From Fibrobacterota bacterium (lineage in GTDB: Bacteria; Fibrobacterota; Chitinivibrionia; Chitinivibrionales; Chitinispirillaceae), in contig JAEZKP010000081.1 of the NCBI GenBank assembly GCA_023436145.1, forward strand, positions 1 to 31,819: a DNA stretch of 31,819 nt, read 5' to 3'. Positions 15,878 through 24,803 of this stretch are shown here, one piece after another (positions within the stretch are counted from its first letter, which is position 1; each line of letters begins with the position of its first letter). The notes under the pieces were generated by a model. It did not search any database. It saw only the letters and a program-made list of their open reading frames with translations, and was not told the DNA's origin. Made by a program: the position numbers and the translations under genes.

Positions 15878-15903
15878 GGTTCCTCCATCCCCCAGGAGGA
15901 ACC
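15878..15903 (-). terminator. Hairpin after the GH74 gene
   Basis: A perfect 9-bp stem (GGTTCCTCC / GGAGGAACC) with an 8-base loop lies 24 bases past the stop codon of the minus-strand GH74 gene. The sequence after the stem on that strand is G-rich, then ATTTT. The T-tract is poor, but the position fits a 3'-end structure. Confidence 0.55.
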
Positions 15904-15926
15904 TCATCGCCCGGCTTTCTCTTCCC

Positions 15927-18644
15927 TTACTGTACTCTACCAACCACCTTTCTCTGTATGCTCCCTTTTGCATCGGTAATAACCATCACACCTACCATTT
16001 TTGATGGCAATAACCTTTTCAACAGGATTTGTGCAGAACCGGTATAGCTCTGATGGAATATCCTTTTGCCAGTGAAAGAAAAGATTGTAACTGTCTGTTT
16101 CTCATTTTCAGGTGAAAACAGATGCAGCGTTCCGTTTTTCAGTTGGAAATTAATGCGGTTTTCGTGCTGAGAGACTGGGTTGATTTTTCCGACTTTTACC
16201 ATTGAGGATGGCAGACGGCAGGCGATTCCACGGCCTGCTGTGCTCATGTAAACAACGCCGAAAGTGTTCATATCTCCAATCACAAACTCACCATTAGCCA
16301 GTCCTCCATATTCATGTGCATCATCGTTAACACGCACCCATGTCGCTCCTTCATCGATTGACTGGAACACTCCGGTTTTTCCATTAACAGTACCGTAAAT
16401 ATATACGGCAGGGAAACTCTTTCCTGAAGCGGCTTTACCAAAGCCTACAGCTTCACAATAGGAAACACCGGCTATCGGAGTAAACGATACTGCTTCATCT
16501 GTGGAGCGGGCAAGACCGTTTTTTCCCAGAGGAACCCACAAATCGCCTTTTTTTCCGGGGACCAGCCGGAATTTACGAAAATCGCTTACCCCAGCGGTAC
16601 CTGCTTTGGTGAAGGTTATTCCCTTGTCAGTGCTTTTGTAAAAGATACCTTCACTTTTTTTGAACGCATAGAAAACATCTTCATCTTCAGGATCTCCAAC
16701 CACATAAGCCCCGTCTATACCACTTACTTCTGTCCAGGCGCTGGTAGCATAGCGTTGAACCGGAAAAGCTCCCGACACTTCGTTACCATTGGTAATTTTA
16801 TGTGATGGAACCCAGAGAGTAACTTCTCCATCAGCTGATATTGCCACGCACTCACCTTTGGCGTATTGGGAAGGAACACTTTCGTAAGTGGCAACAGTCC
16901 AGGATTTTCCACTATCAACACTAAACTGAACAGGTGAAATCGGAACATCGTTATTTCCTGTAGGATTTGCACTGTGGGCATCTGTTAATTTGACTAATTT
17001 TCCACTTTTTGGTGCAAAAGCCAGTGCGCGTGTGGTGCCCAGACTTACCATGGTACCATTGACATTGGATTCATGTCGCTTTGACGGGTAACTGGTGACA
17101 TCATCGTGACGGAATCCATCATAATCACCTATCACGGAAATTAGCGGCCCTCCTGGAATACTGATAAGATCCAGAGGAACCACCTCCTCGATACCGTGGG
17201 AGAGAACTTTCCACACAGTCTTCTGCTGCAAAGCAGGGGAGCCGGATTCATCTATTGTAAATGCGGTTATGTCATCGGTTGCAAATACGCCATTTCCTGA
17301 AGTAACTATTGCACGTTTTGGATTAAAGGGGTCCATGACTATACATCCGGACCAGTGGATTGAGCTGCAATACATCCAGCCGATTCCGTTTTCATTCATC
17401 TGCTTTGTGGTGGGATAAACTCCACCATCCATCCAGTAATACTGGAAAGAGGGGACCCAGTTTTCACCTCCATCATCACTGTAATAGATGTTGGTTCCCC
17501 AGACATCTTTCCATTTGCCAGTGGATTGATTGTACCAGAACTGTGGACCACGATATCCTATTGTTGATGCGACCAACTGGAGCGGATTGGATGGGTTGAT
17601 GGAAATACCACTATACGCAGCGACATATGTGGAATCGGAATCGTAATTCTTATCACCGGGATCGATGAAATTTTCCGGTGATACATCAGTCCACTTTCCT
17701 GTTGCAGTTTCATATTTAAAAACAGCACCGCGGTTGAACCAGTCTTTAATGGGTCCCCAACCTTCATCCCAAGCCATGGTGTGTGGTCCGGCACCATCGC
17801 CGAAAGTAATATAAAGTAAAGATCCGTCAGGTGTGATAGCAATACGCTGGGGCATAAGTGGTGGAACGTATCCTCCTTTTGTTGCAGGAGCAGGCCGGCC
17901 AGCGATTAGAGACCAGCTTTTTCCACCATCGGTGGACTGAAAAACATTGTTTTTAGCACGCAGAAAACCCGCATATAATACGTTGGAATTTTTTGGTGCA
18001 AATGTCACAAATGAGAAACCTGAACCATTCCAGGTGGTATCTGATCCTGATGCATCTGTGAAACTTTTAACATATTGCCAGGTGGAACCATTGTCCGATG
18101 ATTTGAAAAGGCCTTTGCTTTTTGATCCATAAAACATGATATCCGGATTATTCGGATCGATAGCCAGGGCTTCACCGTTTCCACGTCCCATACCATTGCC
18201 GTGAGCATAAAATTTACTGACAGCAGAACCTTTTGCACCTGTTGTATCCCAGGTGTAAATAACAGTCCAGGATCTGCCCCGGTCAGAAGAGTGGAGAAAT
18301 GCGCTCCTTCCCTCGTTCCAGTAAGTGGTCCCGGCTACCAAATATACTTTGTCAGCATTTTTTGGATCTGCAGCAATTGCTTCAACCCCTAAAAGACCAC
18401 GTTCAGATACATCAACCCAATCCATCAGGGAAATCCACTTTTTTGAATTCTGATCCCAGCGATAAGCACCGCCAACATCGGTCCGTGCATAAAAAAGGTT
18501 TTGTTCTACAGGTGAGGCAACGATTGAAGAAACAAATCCCCCTCCACCGATAGCAACAGTACTCCATGAGAAGGATTCGGAATTTTGAGCGAAAGCCGAT
18601 GAAAAAAAGACCAGGGTGAAAAGCAGAATGAGATTTTTATGCAT
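15927..18644 (-). CDS. Secreted GH74 xyloglucanase
   Basis: This endo-acting beta-glucanase would cut the backbone of xyloglucan outside the cell. The product is 905 residues with a signal peptide (1-19, cleavage before QNS). Two seven-bladed propeller domains follow, rich in BNR/Asp-box-like turns such as SSDRGRSWT, SSDNGSTW and STDGGKSW. Both catalytic aspartate regions are present. One is Asp56 in the RTDVGGAYRW block. The other is in GDYDGFRHDD (Asp507 or Asp509). The last 75 residues (VTIFSFTGKRIFHQSY and onward) look like a C-terminal sorting-type domain, consistent with T9SS export. The gene appears transcribed alone, ending at the hairpin at 15878-15903. The leader before the ATG has no strong ribosome site, only AGGGAA. 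Confidence 0.94.
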   Translation of the reverse strand: MHKNLILLFTLVFFSSAFAQNSESFSWSTVAIGGGGFVSSIVASPVEQNLFYARTDVGGAYRWDQNSKKWISLMDWVDVSERGLLGVEAIAADPKNADKVYLVAGTTYWNEGRSAFLHSSDRGRSWTVIYTWDTTGAKGSAVSKFYAHGNGMGRGNGEALAIDPNNPDIMFYGSKSKGLFKSSDNGSTWQYVKSFTDASGSDTTWNGSGFSFVTFAPKNSNVLYAGFLRAKNNVFQSTDGGKSWSLIAGRPAPATKGGYVPPLMPQRIAITPDGSLLYITFGDGAGPHTMAWDEGWGPIKDWFNRGAVFKYETATGKWTDVSPENFIDPGDKNYDSDSTYVAAYSGISINPSNPLQLVASTIGYRGPQFWYNQSTGKWKDVWGTNIYYSDDGGENWVPSFQYYWMDGGVYPTTKQMNENGIGWMYCSSIHWSGCIVMDPFNPKRAIVTSGNGVFATDDITAFTIDESGSPALQQKTVWKVLSHGIEEVVPLDLISIPGGPLISVIGDYDGFRHDDVTSYPSKRHESNVNGTMVSLGTTRALAFAPKSGKLVKLTDAHSANPTGNNDVPISPVQFSVDSGKSWTVATYESVPSQYAKGECVAISADGEVTLWVPSHKITNGNEVSGAFPVQRYATSAWTEVSGIDGAYVVGDPEDEDVFYAFKKSEGIFYKSTDKGITFTKAGTAGVSDFRKFRLVPGKKGDLWVPLGKNGLARSTDEAVSFTPIAGVSYCEAVGFGKAASGKSFPAVYIYGTVNGKTGVFQSIDEGATWVRVNDDAHEYGGLANGEFVIGDMNTFGVVYMSTAGRGIACRLPSSMVKVGKINPVSQHENRINFQLKNGTLHLFSPENEKQTVTIFSFTGKRIFHQSYTGSAQILLKRLLPSKMVGVMVITDAKGSIQRKVVGRVQ

Positions 18645-19116
18645 AATTATTCCCTTGATGATGCTTTATTGAGTGGTATAATGATAAAATATCCTATTTT
18701 AAAGGTAAAAGATCGAAAATGTCCTCACTGGTGACAAATATATTGCCAATATAAATAAAAAAAGAATGAGGTCGTCATAAATAAAGGCTCGCATAGCAGA
18801 TAAAAGAGGCAATAAGTAACAGAAAATGAAATATTAAGTGATTGAAAATGAATGGGATAAAGCTATAGGTGACAAGCAGATTGGGAAATATGAATCAGAG
18901 TTGAAAGCTTTAAAAAATGGTGACATGTTTGTCCACAAAAATAGATAAAACCAGATTACTGTCAGGTAAACCAGGACGGAGGAAAACAACATGGAAAGGT
19001 TCTCTAACACCATCCGTAGAGCCATTTTCGGATTGCCCAGCTGTTTCCAAAAATTTATTTTGACTGATTATATTATGTTTTGTTTGCATATTCAAAAGTT
19101 TCATTACGGACAGTTT
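18645..19116. other. Intergenic region with possible gene debris
   Basis: This stretch holds no gene I can support. A 36-codon plus-strand frame at 18838-18948 (ENEWDKAIGDKQIGKYESEL) starts at GTG without a ribosome site. Short minus-strand frames overlap it. TTTGTCCACAAAA near 18928-18940 resembles the end of the deleted IS element at 15448-15458, so this may be insertion debris. Confidence 0.35.
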
Positions 19117-19436
19117 AGTGTCCGGTTAATTTAACAAAAAGTTATTGCAAAAAACAGCTTGCGATTTAGAATTTCAGACCAGAAAGCACCAAATCACAAA
19201 TCTTAAATTCCAAACAAATCCTAAATTACAATACCCAAATCCTAAACAGGAATAGGAGTATGAAAGAGAATTCGAAATTCGAAACTGGATAGAGGCCTCT
19301 ATCTGCTCTTTTATTGTTTGGATTTTTGAATAATTGGTAATTGGGATTTGTTTAGGATTTGGTGCTTGTGATTTGAAATTTATCTATGTGCCCTGCTTCT
19401 TATGCAATCTTATGTTTGTTAAATTAACCGTACACT
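19117..19436. mobile_element. Palindromic MITE-like repeat element
   Basis: The ends are 22-bp inverted repeats matching at 21 of 22 positions. The left copy (19117-19138) begins AGTGTCCGGTTAATTTAAC. The right copy (19415-19436) is its complement except for one base. Inside, AT-rich arms form a second, imperfect inverted repeat: AGCACCAAATC near 19175 pairs with GATTTGGTGCT near 19356. The arms close on a perfect 14-bp palindrome, ATAGAGGCCTCTAT, at 19289-19302. No reading frame of note is present. I infer a non-autonomous transposable or hairpin-forming repeat. No target-site duplication is clear. Confidence 0.65.
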
Positions 19437-19500
19437 TCTGATTACCGGAATTAATAAACAGATCCGCTTTCACCGACGAAACAATCAACCTGGAGACACT

Positions 19501-21372
19501 ATGACTGCATCAAGACACCTTTTGTCAGTTATAATCCTTTCAATCTTGAGTCTCTTTCTTTTTAATTCCTGTTTCCCTACACGGTCCGATGACAATGAGC
19601 ATATACAGGAGAATACTGATCCGGAAGAAAATGATGTGGAAATAGATACTCTTCCTGATGAATATGATACCATTCCACAATTCCTTGTCAGTGAAAGCAG
19701 CATAGATTCTCTTTTCAATGTTCTGATTAAGAGAGTGGAGAGTATGGAGAATGTTGAAAATTCAGATGACGTTTTCAACACTGATTTTTTGTCGCTTAAA
19801 AAAGGCTTTGCAACTGCAATATCAAAAAAACCCTCACATGCAAAAGCAAATTACGGATTTATAATTTCTGCAATAGGCGCCATAAACACCAGTGAAAAAA
19901 TCAAAAAGGTGGTTGATTCTATCCAGGCTTATATTGAAGATGTTGACAACTATGATTATCTGGAGGAGCCGTTTTTTTACGATGATCTCCCTGATAGAGG
20001 TCTTGCAAAACGCAAACAAGCTGGAAATACACCTGTTCCTGTCCTGAGAAAAGAGACTTCCAAAAAACCCCTGGTTAAAAATATCTTTGACCGTAAAGGG
20101 ATAGAAGGATTGGGGTATGTACTTTGGGCAAAATCTGCCAAAATTATCACTGCTCAAACTGCAAAACCGGCATTTCCATCTTTTGTCACTGTCAGTTTCA
20201 TTCAGAAAGCAATTGAAGAGGATATAATTCCAAAACTTGATGAGATAGTTGCTGCATGTAATAGACTGGAACAGAACGATTTATCACTGATGGTAACTGC
20301 TTTTGAAGAAACATTCGAGCTTGATCTGGGTGATATATTGTTTTTAGAGGCTCTTGTCAGGCTTACCCGGGCAGGACTGGGGATTTTTACCACCTATAAC
20401 ATGGATCTTCAATCTACTGATGGATCATCTATTATAAAACTGATTGAAGAATATGAAGATATCGATGAGATTGAGGTAAAGTATAACTATAAACTACGGA
20501 ATGATACACTTTTTTGTCTACGCGTTTCAAATGCAGAAAAACACACTTCAAAATTCGCAGATGTGGTACAATATAATTTGCAAAGATCCGATTTTCTTAA
20601 GATCCGTCAGGCAAACCATGACTGGGTGTATAATGATCTGAAAAAGGTCCCGGAGCTTATTAAAGCCAGTCTGAAAGCGATGAAAGAGGAAACCGATCGA
20701 CAGGAAGACGATCTTGTACCTGCAGGAGAAATCTTTGGTATGAATGCAGATATGGCTGATATAAGTAATGAAATGTACGAGGATGGGATCTCACCGTCAT
20801 TAGCCAGTAAGTTTGCATCTCCTGAAGCGTTAATGGATTTTATTACCGAAATACTTACCAAAGAATTCACTTTCAACGAAAGAGTCGAGGGATATGATGT
20901 CTCAATGACTATTGACCTTTCAAAATGGTTTACTAATCCGGTCAGTGATTTGAAAGCTTTATTTCCTAAATACCGGTTGCCTCAGAAACAGGACAGAGTT
21001 ACCTCTTATGCAAAGAAATATTACGATAACTGGGGTGGAAGCAGTATTCACGCACACACTAATGATGTAATTGATATTCCTCCATCAATGATAGCCAGTA
21101 CTACTGTAGATTCGGATTGCATGTACGTTAGACTGAACACAGATTACACTGTTACTATGACGATAGATTCAGTTATCTACTGCACTCCAGTCTTTCTGAT
21201 TAATGATTCTGGAAACAATTTACCAATTGAGAAAATGATCGATGGGTATGATGATGTAGAGGTACTGCGGGAATGCTTTCCCTATTTTAATGATTATACA
21301 GTTAACGGTTTGTTTCCAAAGATGACGACCAGAACTTCCTGGATCGACTTTATTAGCCAGTTCTATAAATAA
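19501..21372 (+). CDS. Predicted lipoprotein of unknown function
   Basis: The 623-residue product begins with a hydrophobic signal sequence ending in the lipobox LFNSC, so it is probably lipid-anchored at Cys24. An acidic, disordered linker (about 30-65, rich in D and E) leads to a mostly helical body. Segments such as KPSHAKANYGFIISAIGAIN near residue 115 recall TPR-like helical repeats. I do not recognise a family. GGAG lies 6 bases before the ATG. Its TAA abuts the ATG of the next gene, so the two are almost certainly cotranslated. A partnership at the cell envelope is likely. Confidence 0.75.
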   Translation: MTASRHLLSVIILSILSLFLFNSCFPTRSDDNEHIQENTDPEENDVEIDTLPDEYDTIPQFLVSESSIDSLFNVLIKRVESMENVENSDDVFNTDFLSLKKGFATAISKKPSHAKANYGFIISAIGAINTSEKIKKVVDSIQAYIEDVDNYDYLEEPFFYDDLPDRGLAKRKQAGNTPVPVLRKETSKKPLVKNIFDRKGIEGLGYVLWAKSAKIITAQTAKPAFPSFVTVSFIQKAIEEDIIPKLDEIVAACNRLEQNDLSLMVTAFEETFELDLGDILFLEALVRLTRAGLGIFTTYNMDLQSTDGSSIIKLIEEYEDIDEIEVKYNYKLRNDTLFCLRVSNAEKHTSKFADVVQYNLQRSDFLKIRQANHDWVYNDLKKVPELIKASLKAMKEETDRQEDDLVPAGEIFGMNADMADISNEMYEDGISPSLASKFASPEALMDFITEILTKEFTFNERVEGYDVSMTIDLSKWFTNPVSDLKALFPKYRLPQKQDRVTSYAKKYYDNWGGSSIHAHTNDVIDIPPSMIASTTVDSDCMYVRLNTDYTVTMTIDSVIYCTPVFLINDSGNNLPIEKMIDGYDDVEVLRECFPYFNDYTVNGLFPKMTTRTSWIDFISQFYK

Positions 21373-22863
21373 ATGAAAGCATGGATACTTTTAATCAGAC
21401 CGGGCATTTTGCTGTCCGGTCTTTTTCTTTTTACTTATCTGAAATACATTTCTGCAAATGATCTTGTTCCAGGAGAAATTCTGTCAGGATTTTTTCTGGA
21501 TAAGCCGGACTGCCTGTTATCTGATAGCAACAGGATATTTGATTTCAGTTTCTCATACAGTCCGCTTCTGAAAGAGAAAAGAAGATCTGATGAAGACAGA
21601 TTCAATTCTTTTCTTAACTTTATGGATATCAGTGGGAAGATATCTTTAGGTAATTCGAAAGTACAATCAACCACAACCTACCGATATGATTCCTACTGTG
21701 GTGCAGTCAGAATTGATGATGCCAGATACGGATCGTTTTCCAGCCAGAAAGTACACAGGGTCACATCTCTTTTATGGTATTCGGTTAGACGAATGAGATT
21801 TGGCATTCAAGCGGGCTCTATTATTCCGTTAAGTGATCAGATCACTATAGCAGATAATTCTATAACCGGATATCTTAAATCTGGCCTGTTTGAGTATGGG
21901 TTGATGAGCAGGATTGATAGTAAAAATATGAAAGTGTTACTTTATATAGATAAAAGTCCCCTCCATTATGGGTATACCCGCCTGGAGCTTAACCGTCAGC
22001 CTGACCATTTCCGATCCTTTCCACTGCTTTTTACCGATCAATCCATAGGTGCTTCTACAGAAGTAAAAACCGGAAATATTACCAACAGAAGCGAAGTGTC
22101 TATATCAAAAGTAAAAAATAACAATGATGCTGCTTCAAAAATGCAGATGCCTGTAGAGCTGAATTTGAACATTTATAAGCTTAAATACGAAGGGAAGACT
22201 GCAGGAAATTTAGCCTGGTCAGTGAATCTGTTAAAAGGTGGCGGGTTTTGTTCCGGATATTCCAATTCTTATGACGGGTTTAATTATTTTCTGGCCGACA
22301 CTTTACGAATAAACAGTTTGTTTGCATCGATGGGAATTAAAGACAGTTTGCATCATACAATACTACTGGAAGGTGGAGTGATGTCAATGCAGTCACCAGG
22401 TGGATTTCTTGATCTGGCCCCATTCTCTCAGTGGAGTGTTTTCTATCCTGTTGCTTACCGTTATGACGACTGCCGTCTTCTTTATTTTGAAACCGGTTTC
22501 AATGTATCGAAACTGTTGCAAGTCAACCGGCTCAGTCTGGATATGCAACTTCGTACCCATATTTATTCCACTTCTGGAAGCTCTTCCCTGAGCAAAAAGG
22601 AGATTATAATTCTGTTTCCCTATTATAGAGACATGGGAGAGAAAAAGTTCTGGAATGAGAATGGTATTTTATTTCTTCCGCAAATAGCTTTTCTGTATAA
22701 TAAACCAGTAGCGGATTGTAAAATGATCTTCAGCTGGATAGTTCCCTTACAATTTCACGAAAAGAAACCTGCTGGTGGTCAATCGTCAGGACCACAGTCC
22801 GGTAAAATGACCGGAGGCTTAAAAGCAGCTTTAAATTTGTCGATAAAAAAATCAAAAAGGTAA
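21373..22863 (+). CDS. Predicted envelope protein, possibly an outer-membrane beta-barrel
   Basis: The product has 496 residues with an N-terminal hydrophobic segment (about 4-27) that could be a signal sequence. The rest alternates short hydrophobic and polar stretches (TTTYRYDSYCGAVRI, RRMRFGIQAGSIIPL, YGLMSRIDSKNMKVLLYID), as expected for amphipathic strands of an outer-membrane barrel. No family is recognised. The ATG immediately follows the stop of the lipoprotein gene, with no space between, which implies translational coupling. A terminator-like hairpin lies inside the first 20 codons. Confidence 0.7.
   Translation: MKAWILLIRPGILLSGLFLFTYLKYISANDLVPGEILSGFFLDKPDCLLSDSNRIFDFSFSYSPLLKEKRRSDEDRFNSFLNFMDISGKISLGNSKVQSTTTYRYDSYCGAVRIDDARYGSFSSQKVHRVTSLLWYSVRRMRFGIQAGSIIPLSDQITIADNSITGYLKSGLFEYGLMSRIDSKNMKVLLYIDKSPLHYGYTRLELNRQPDHFRSFPLLFTDQSIGASTEVKTGNITNRSEVSISKVKNNNDAASKMQMPVELNLNIYKLKYEGKTAGNLAWSVNLLKGGGFCSGYSNSYDGFNYFLADTLRINSLFASMGIKDSLHHTILLEGGVMSMQSPGGFLDLAPFSQWSVFYPVAYRYDDCRLLYFETGFNVSKLLQVNRLSLDMQLRTHIYSTSGSSSLSKKEIIILFPYYRDMGEKKFWNENGILFLPQIAFLYNKPVADCKMIFSWIVPLQFHEKKPAGGQSSGPQSGKMTGGLKAALNLSIKKSKR
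21397..21430 (+). terminator. Terminator-like hairpin inside the start of the envelope protein gene
   Basis: AGACCGG (21397-21403), a 12-base loop and CCGGTCT (21416-21422) are followed by TTTTCTTTTT. The structure begins 24 bases after the lipoprotein stop codon but falls within codons 9-20 of the next gene. It could attenuate transcription between the two genes when translation does not follow closely. It could also be a by-product of the codons for a leucine- and phenylalanine-rich signal sequence. Confidence 0.4.
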
Positions 22864-22967
22864 GCTTTAGCTGCTTTTAACGGAAAAACCAGCCATCTCC
22901 GGGATTACTGCCCCATACCGATTATTTCTGCCCAAAATGTTTTGCTATGTATTCCCGGCTTCAAACT

Positions 22968-22996
22968 TTGCTGCTTTTATGTTAAATAGTTATATT
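22968..22996 (+). promoter_or_regulatory. Candidate sigma-70 promoter of the nqr operon
   Basis: TTGCTG (22968-22973) and TATATT (22991-22996) are separated by exactly 17 bases. They match the sigma-70 consensus at 4 and 5 of 6 positions. They lie about 60 bases before the nqrB ATG, in the 193-base gap after the envelope gene. Confidence 0.45.
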
Positions 22997-23056
22997 CTAT
23001 TTGCAGATAATTCCAGGCTTTATCACTATCCCAGTAGCTCAGTTTCGGATTAAAAC

Positions 23057-24151
23057 ATGAAAATATCAAAACCGGTATTTCTAAAACAAAAAAACATGGT
23101 TAAAGTGCTCTATGCACTGGTTCCTGCGATTGCAGCCGGTATCTATTATTTCGGCTGGAGAGTTGCTGCAGTTCTGGTTACCGCATCACTGTTTGGTTTT
23201 CTGACCGAATGGATCATGCAATGTCAGAAAAATAATGGTAAGGTAAGTTATGCAGTTTTTGTGACAGCTGCATTGTATGGTTTGTCTCTTCCACCAACTG
23301 TTCCACTCTGGATCTGTGCGGTGGGAATTATAGTCGCCATCCTTTTTGGAAAAGAAGTATTCGGTGGATTTGGGAAAAATGTTTTTAATCCGGCGATTGT
23401 GGGAAGAGCATTTGTGTATGTTACTTTTCCGGTTGAGATGACCGGTAAATTTGTACCGGTTTTCAGTGGATTTCCCGGAGGGTTTGTGCATTGGAGTTTT
23501 GAAAGCCTTAAAGAGCTACCATCAAATCTGAGCAGTGCGGGCCTTTCGGTTACAGATGCACTAACAGCTGCAACTCCGATGTGGTCATTGAGAGACTTTA
23601 ATTTTTCCACCGACTTATTAAATCTTTTTTTAGGTAATATAGGGCAGATTTTTAGTTTCGGCACTGAATCTAAAGTGTTGGCTGCGGGATCTATCGGTGA
23701 AGTCAGTGTGCTGGCCTTGTTAATAGGAGGGATCTATCTTTTTATAACCAAAACAGCACAGTTCAGACTCTCTTTTGCCACACTTTTGGGGGCTATGGGA
23801 TTAAATGTCGTATTGCTTTACGTGCTTAAATCGGATGGTGTGCCGGCTCCCCTGTTTTCGCTCTTTTCAGGAGCATTGATGTTTGCAGCACTTTTTATGG
23901 TTACAGATCCGGTAAGTGCGCCAAAGGTAAAAAATTCGCAATGGATATATGGCCTTTTTATCGGATGCATGATAGTGTTTTTCCGATATAAATCTGCTTT
24001 TGCCGGAGGGGTGGGTTTTTCCATTCTCCTTGGAAACATGCTGGCTCCATCTCTTGACCTGTGGATAAAACGGTTTCAGTCACGTTCAGTATCCACAGTA
24101 AAAGAACCTCAGGCTCAAAAGGTATCTGCACAGACCGGGGTTAAATCATGA
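23057..24151 (+). CDS. nqrB: NqrB-like subunit of the sodium-translocating NADH:quinone oxidoreductase
   Basis: This integral membrane subunit carries covalent FMN and riboflavin and belongs to the ion-pumping core. The 364-residue product has the NqrB signatures LPPTVPLW, KEVFGGFGKNVFNPAIVGRAF, GSIGEVSVLALLIGG and FMVTDPVSAPK, with about ten membrane helices. The FMN attachment motif is present as DALTAAT (Asp167 to Thr173), where T and A replace the usual S and G of SGAT. It lacks roughly 45-50 residues of the N-terminal extension of typical NqrB (about 410 residues), making it RnfD-like in length. No strong ribosome site precedes the ATG. Its stop overlaps the nqrC start in ATGA. No nqrA precedes it. 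Confidence 0.9.
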   Translation: MKISKPVFLKQKNMVKVLYALVPAIAAGIYYFGWRVAAVLVTASLFGFLTEWIMQCQKNNGKVSYAVFVTAALYGLSLPPTVPLWICAVGIIVAILFGKEVFGGFGKNVFNPAIVGRAFVYVTFPVEMTGKFVPVFSGFPGGFVHWSFESLKELPSNLSSAGLSVTDALTAATPMWSLRDFNFSTDLLNLFLGNIGQIFSFGTESKVLAAGSIGEVSVLALLIGGIYLFITKTAQFRLSFATLLGAMGLNVVLLYVLKSDGVPAPLFSLFSGALMFAALFMVTDPVSAPKVKNSQWIYGLFIGCMIVFFRYKSAFAGGVGFSILLGNMLAPSLDLWIKRFQSRSVSTVKEPQAQKVSAQTGVKS

Positions 24152-24774
24152 AAAAGAATTCACCTGCATATGTGATAGTATTCATCACCATAATATCACT
24201 GGTCTTTGGTGCAGCGATATCAGCTGTACACTATCTCTCTCTTCCTACGCTGGAGAAAAATGAAAGGATGCTACGAAACAGAAGCATCTCCCGGGCATTT
24301 AATCTGAATGTGGAACCTCCTGCTGCTGATGCGTTTGAGAGTGCTGTCAGTAAGGAAATCAGTAAAAAAGAGTTAAAAGGGCCATCCGGGACAATGCAGC
24401 TGTATATTAAAAATTCCGAACCACGGGATATCGGTTTTGTTTTTAGAGGTATGGGATTCTGGGATGAGATTTCAGGTATTCTGGTTTTAAGCCCGGATCT
24501 GGACACAATAAAGAGTGTGGAAATTCTCGATCAGAAAGAAACCCCAGGATTGGGAGCACGTATTGCAGAATCCTGGTTTAAAGAACAGTTCAATTCTATA
24601 TTGCTGGATTGGAAAAAACCGGCAGACAAACGCTTATTATTTGGTTCTGAAACTGCAAACGGAAAAACTATAAACGGAATTACCGGAGCGACACAGACAA
24701 CCACTGCTTTTCAGCGGATTCTTAATAGTGAATTGGAACTTTTCATTCAGTTGTATAGATCTGAAAATCAGTAA
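24148..24774 (+). CDS. nqrC: NqrC-like FMN-binding subunit
   Basis: NqrC is a single-helix membrane protein whose outward-facing domain holds a covalently bound FMN and relays electrons within the complex. The 208-residue product has one helix (about 7-29), then the soluble domain, including GFWDEISGILVLSPDL and LDQKETPGLGARI. The FMN attachment motif is GITGAT, with Thr182 as the expected acceptor. It is shorter than Vibrio-type NqrC (about 257) and close to RnfG in length. It overlaps nqrB by 4 bases. Covalent flavinylation needs an ApbE-type enzyme, which is not in this window. Confidence 0.9.
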   Translation: MKKNSPAYVIVFITIISLVFGAAISAVHYLSLPTLEKNERMLRNRSISRAFNLNVEPPAADAFESAVSKEISKKELKGPSGTMQLYIKNSEPRDIGFVFRGMGFWDEISGILVLSPDLDTIKSVEILDQKETPGLGARIAESWFKEQFNSILLDWKKPADKRLLFGSETANGKTINGITGATQTTTAFQRILNSELELFIQLYRSENQ

Positions 24775-24803
24775 AATTTCAGCTGGCATGGAGATAATAA
24801 AAA

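Noticed and set aside
18838..18948. 36-codon GTG-initiated frame
   Set aside because: No ribosome site and no recognised relative; kept only as possible debris.
22821..22878. Inverted repeat AAAAGCAGCT / AGCTGCTTTT around the end of the envelope gene as a terminator
   Set aside because: The loop is 38 bases and the left arm lies within the gene; no T-run beyond four bases follows the stem.
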